DNA of 64,000 nt, taken from NCBI RefSeq assembly GCF_019112545.1, contig NW_025064910.1, positions 297,803-361,802 on the forward strand. Reading direction: 5' to 3'. Position 1 is the stretch's first letter. Each line of letters begins with the position of its first letter. Position numbers and translations under genes: made by a program. This document shows, one piece after another, positions 60,428 to 64,000 of this stretch. The notes beneath the pieces are model-generated. The model was not told the origin of the DNA and made no database searches. It worked only from the letters and a program-made list of their open reading frames with translations. Origin of the DNA: Guyanagaster necrorhizus (Eukaryota; Basidiomycota; Agaricomycetes; Agaricales; Physalacriaceae).

Positions 60428-61372
60428 TCAGACCAGTTCTGCAGTTCCTCGCTCTACTAGGTGCTCTACGACGTAGAACGGGACGAGCGTAAGCTGATCT
60501 TTCTCCAGGGTGAGGGTCGTGCCACTGCAAAGGACTTAGAAAGAGTTGGGCAAGGGATAGATAGGACGTACTCCGGCAATCGGACAGGCGGGCATTCTTT
60601 GAGTGCATAGGCGAACACGGCACGAGATTTGTTGGGCTGTGTCACTGCAGAGAGACTAAGAAGAGCCGGATAGTAAGCCAAATGACGCACCCATGGGAGG
60701 GACAAAGATGGGCTGGTCGTCGAGGTGAGCCTGGGCTGGTGGCAGACTTTGTAAAACGGAATAGTGCAGATGCCGATCCGTATGTTGTGCTTGGCTAACA
60801 TCAATAATACCATCTACACCCCAACCAAAAGCAAAAAAAAAACTCACCTGCTTGCATACGCCTTTTCTGCCGTTGTCAGCCGCGTCTGGATCTCTGCGTC
60901 AGTGGTGATAAACCGCGCGTATTTCTCAATCTACTTCGTGTTCAGTCTCTGTCAGTTGTCCTGCAAAGTTGCTGCACCTTGTAGAGCCGCGTCCGGATAT
61001 ATGAGCGCACGATGAACTTGACGCGTTCCACCTCTGTCTGGACTAGCATAATCCGAATGTGCTCTTCTTCCGAGGTGGAGGGATGACCACGAAGGGCTTG
61101 CACCGCGTCTGTCTGGAGAGCACTTAGATAAAGCGAACAAATGAAGGCGAGAGTGAGGGCACCTGCCGCCGAATATGGTCGAGCAACAAGCCAAGGAGCT
61201 GTTCCTGTGCTGCAAGGATGGTCGGCGCGTGTCGTTCATTCATCCAGTGCCGGATGAGCTCGGAGAGGGGCGTTTCTGTTTCTGTCGGAGCTGGCGCATC
61301 GAGATTGAGAAAGTCGAGAGCATCGCCCTTGGACGAAGTGGCTAGCAGAGCGTCCTCGTCATCCCAGTCCAT
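60428..61372 (-). CDS. SLD5: GINS complex subunit SLD5
   Basis: Six exons: 61163-61372, 60978-61112, 60848-60930, 60691-60794, 60572-60644 and 60428-60524; 702 nt, 233 aa, the usual SLD5 length. The N-terminus has LSELIRHWMNERHAPTIL and QEQLLGLLLDHIRRQ, typical of SLD5. The middle has VERVKFIVRSYIRTRLYK and EKYARFITTD, the GINS A-domain helices. The C-terminal B domain ends LVPFYVVEHLVERGTAELV. SLD5 with PSF1-3 activates the MCM helicase as part of the CMG complex at replication forks. It is convergent with the NC2-alpha gene, the two stop codons 40 bp apart. Confidence 0.93.
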
Positions 61373-61441
61373 CAAGGTAAGCCGCGAGTTGCCGCGAGAT
61401 CTTCAACCGACAGGACGAGTCGGAACGACCTGAGTTCTTTT

Positions 61442-61476
61442 CGAGGAGGTCCTGGGTTCGATTCCCAGTCAAGCCC
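61442..61476 (+). pseudogene. 3' half of a tRNA-Pro-like sequence
   Basis: CGAGGAGGTCCTGGGTTCGA then TTCCCAGTCAAGCCC resembles the 3' anticodon stem, variable loop, T arm and acceptor strand of the tRNA-Pro at 59,445 (minus strand). No matching 5' half is found upstream, so this is a fragment and not a gene. It lies just upstream of the SLD5 start. Confidence 0.55.
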
Positions 61477-61763
61477 ACAAGTGATGTCTTTTTTGTCATT
61501 ACTCTGACCCCCAAAGTTGTCGTCGCAACTCGTTACTTGTAAAATACTTGTTGTTACTCATGTAACAGTCAATGCAACTAGCATCTGTATGTAATTCAAT
61601 TTTGTAACAGGTGAAATGTTTCTTTAACAGTGGGAACCTAGCAAGGGAGATCAAGTCGTGCCACGACGACTATATCTTATATTCTACGGGTAAAGACCAT
61701 TGCACCTGTTTGTATTCCAACCAATGGAAGAGTGTGTTAAGATACCCTAATCCTAGATAGACG

Positions 61764-62573
61764 TTAGATCCACGCAGAAAGCAGAGGCTCTACCCACGTA
61801 CTACGTCGCCCTTTTGAAGCCATCCACAAGCGCCAATTAATATCTTTAATATCCCCTCGATGCGGGTATATCTCTATCGTTCGACGGAAGGCGCGGATGC
61901 CATCAAGTGTCATCCAACGATCAGCCTTCAATGTCACTGTAAACAGGAACCATGGCACGCCCCCAATGACATAGATTTTCCTCAATTTCTCTATATCCGT
62001 CCGGGTCAAGGGGTCGACACGCCGCAAAGGGTCCGAGTCTGTCATGGAAATACCAAAGTCCACTCGTCTCTCGACCTCGTAGCATGCATCTTTGTTGATA
62101 GACAGGTACCGGTGGAAATAGACTCGGATGTAAATGGGAATACCACAGGACTGCAATTTCTGCCCATAACTGATCCAACCGAGCTCGAAAGAAATGTACG
62201 GAACGAGTGGAAAGAGATTTTTAAAGCCAACGTCATTGGGTAGGTTGATGAGACAGTCATACACTCTTTTCACCGCTGCTTCCTTTGTTCTGTCTCCGAG
62301 GTGGACGAAGCAGGTAATGGTACGGGAAAGCCGGGGGATGAAGTCATGGTAGATGATAGATGTTCGGAGCCGGGCTATCTTGCATAGGTAGTATATGTAT
62401 GCAAGGTTGGTGATATAGATATCTTGAGAAGCAATGGGGGCATAGACCGCTTTCCACGTTCGGTTTACAAGGGGGCAAGTAGTCATGAACCTAGTTCGGA
62501 TCGAGGATGGCATATCAGAGTGCCAGGCTTCATATACGACTATCTCAACAAGCTCTGGTGGAAATGTAGACAT
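61764..62573 (-). CDS. F-box-like protein, Agaricomycete type
   Basis: Single exon of 810 nt, 269 aa. The ATG at 62,573 gives MSTFPPELVEIVVYEAWHSD, the F-box-like opening common in mushroom genomes; an upstream TTG would add four residues but is not a start. The rest contains LVNRTWKAVYAPIASQDIYI, usual for this family, and ends WVEPLLSAWI. A role as substrate adaptor of SCF ubiquitin ligases is inferred. There are no introns, and no lesions are seen. Confidence 0.7.
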   Translation of the reverse strand: MSTFPPELVEIVVYEAWHSDMPSSIRTRFMTTCPLVNRTWKAVYAPIASQDIYITNLAYIYYLCKIARLRTSIIYHDFIPRLSRTITCFVHLGDRTKEAAVKRVYDCLINLPNDVGFKNLFPLVPYISFELGWISYGQKLQSCGIPIYIRVYFHRYLSINKDACYEVERRVDFGISMTDSDPLRRVDPLTRTDIEKLRKIYVIGGVPWFLFTVTLKADRWMTLDGIRAFRRTIEIYPHRGDIKDINWRLWMASKGRRSTWVEPLLSAWI

Positions 62574-62784
62574 GGCGAAAGACAAGAGGATCGGCTATTA
62601 TGTAACTGGGGAACGGCCATCGTGCTGCCGGCTCGATTAACTCACCGCCCTGCTTCATAGCATTCCCAGTAATCGACAACCCGCTTTACTTCAAAACATG
62701 ATGCATTTTACTGGCCGACATTGTGATCAATGCCTCTGAAATGTCTCCAATGTCATCCTTTTTAACCAAACTTTCGTACCATTT

Positions 62785-63149
62785 TGCTGCCGGCCGGGGC
62801 TGCAGCCGAGACCACTAGAAGAAATCATCAGTTTGCCTGTAGTAGAGCATTTGAACCACAGATGGAACTTACGCAAGATCATTCAAGCTTGGGAGAGCGA
62901 TGTCAAGAAGCCCGATCAGGATGCTAGCGAAGGGGAGCGCGTTCGCCTGTGTACATTGACGAGGTTTTTCCCTATGCAGCTTGACAAGTACGTACGGGGT
63001 CCAGTCTGGCTGCAGCATTGGATGCTACCGATGTTGCGCTGGCTGCCAGTGATAGGAGTGGCCTGTTCTCGGTGAGTGTTGCAGGAGGCGCGAAGAATAG
63101 CAATGCTTACCGTGGCTACGGTGGACGCGACGGTGGCAAGCATGACCAT
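62785..63149 (-). pseudogene. Hydrophobin relic
   Basis: The minus strand from 63,149 starts MVMLATVASTVATVSIAIL, then GSIQCCSQTGP, a CC pair in the position of the second and third hydrophobin cysteines. After an intron-like gap it reads ANALPFASILIGLLDIALPS, and after another GT..AG gap GLGCSPGRQ. This follows the hydrophobin exon order (xQCC, then SxLLGLxGxxL, then GxxCSP), but the frame is off at the first junction and the last four cysteines are missing, replaced by unrelated sequence. It is a truncated pseudogene. Confidence 0.55.
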
Positions 63150-63611
63150 CCCCACCTTGGATTCAACGAACAATCTGGCGTATTCTTCTTAAATGTAGCC
63201 TGAAAGGCAGAATCACTCGGCCGAGAAGCGCTCTGGAGCGGGGAGGAAGGCAGAGACTACGTTCAAAAAGCGGTTGCCTGCCGGCGTGGTACAGAGCCCT
63301 TGAGATTCAGTTCTCAGGCCTCAATCCCAGGAAGGGCAGAGTATTCAACCAGGCTAGTCTCTTGATTCTCCCGGAACAGTAGTCACGGACGCCTTCAACC
63401 CGAAGCTGTGTAAGATAAGCCATCAGGCGAGTAAATCCTACTGGATCTGACGTTCCTGTAAGTTTAATTCTAAACCAGAAGAAGGAATGAAGAACCAGGG
63501 TTCCCAGTCGAGAGTATTGGCGAATACAGTTTGGTGCTTCAAAGGATCAGTGGCTCGAAGGATCCTTTGTGACTGATGTTTCGCAACTTTTAGTCGTAGG
63601 TCGCGTCGGCA
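63150..63611. other. Intergenic beside the repeat
   Basis: No gene is visible. CpG content is normal. It may belong to the same mobile unit as the following repeat, but nothing in it matches the sequence next to the other repeat copy. Confidence 0.3.
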
Positions 63612-64000
63612 TGTCGGTGTATTTCTGGTGCAAATGTCGTGGATTCCTCAGCTGAGCTCGGCAGCTGTATCTTCTGTGTCATGACGAAGTCGAGTCCTTT
63701 GCCGGCGTCATGCCGACTCATGCAGAAGATACCGCCTGATCTTTTTTGAACATCCAGGCCAACGATTCTCTGACGAATACCCGTTACCGCTGGTTAAATC
63801 TCCGCCAATTACTTTGGGATAAAATAATAATTCGGGCTCCAAGGTCGACCTCAGACACGTAACTATGACTGCCATGATAGGGGGCGGACAGCAACGACGA
63901 ACAAGACTCAGAAATATCATGACCATCTTTGATCCTATCTTTCTGAATCCGTTCAACAGATGACACCTTGGACCTGCAAAGTCAACATTGAGTTGTTCAT
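63612..64000 (-). repeat. Dispersed repeat, copy 2 (runs off the window)
   Basis: This is the inverted partner of 20,604-20,979, with the same order of landmarks when read on the minus strand. It continues to the last base of the window, so its outer end is unknown. Similarity stops at about 63,612, where the sequence beyond CCAGAAATACACCGA differs. Confidence 0.85.

Overview
The window is nuclear DNA of a filamentous basidiomycete, most likely an Agaricomycete. Supporting signs are introns of about 48-70 bp with GT..AG borders in nearly every gene, class I hydrophobins in a run, a URA2/CAD-type pyrimidine gene, F-box-like LRR proteins of the mushroom type, and chromodomain Ty3/gypsy plus Ty1/copia elements. 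Exon coordinates below were worked out by hand. Where exons are listed for a gene, their summed length is a multiple of three unless I say otherwise.

Region 1 (about 1-14,200) is a transposon island with almost no CpG. A Ty1/copia element on the minus strand (307-12,130, 190-bp LTRs, 5-bp target duplication GTTGA) has a Ty3/gypsy chromovirus on the plus strand (4,387-11,637, about 428-bp LTRs) inserted in its gag. Both are wrecked by stop codons, and their LTR pairs differ almost only by transitions. The gypsy element carries an antisense coiled-coil/Cys-rich reading frame between pol and its 3' LTR.

Region 2 (15,400-33,100) is gene-dense. It holds an unrecognised nuclear-looking protein, an HNH-type nuclease family protein, a multi-pass membrane protein, a DAP1/MAPR haem-binding protein, an F-box/LRR-like protein, an MFS sugar transporter with one broken-looking splice donor, and a tandem pair of EamA (SLC35G-like) transporters, each of 353 aa. 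A second CpG-poor island lies at about 22,760-23,530.

Region 3 (34,000-43,850) is a minus-strand hydrophobin cluster: four intact-looking genes, one decayed gene and beta-tubulin (445 aa, ten exons) between the first and second. A hydrophobin relic also lies at about 62,785-63,149.

Region 4 (44,800-62,600) holds a DUF3433-like membrane protein, the 2,223-aa glutaminase/CPSase/ATCase gene with its inactive dihydroorotase-like domain, a SLATT-domain (2TM effector-type) protein, an intron-containing tRNA-Pro(AGG), the NC2-alpha histone-fold gene, the GINS subunit SLD5, and a second F-box-like gene. A repeat of about 380 bp occurs in inverted orientation at 20,604-20,979 and 63,612-64,000, so the window ends inside a repeat.

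Housekeeping functions here cover transcription repression (NC2), replication (GINS), cytoskeleton (tubulin), pyrimidine synthesis (CAD) and sterol/haem homeostasis (DAP1). They are interleaved with fast-evolving families (hydrophobins, F-box, transporters) and repeats.
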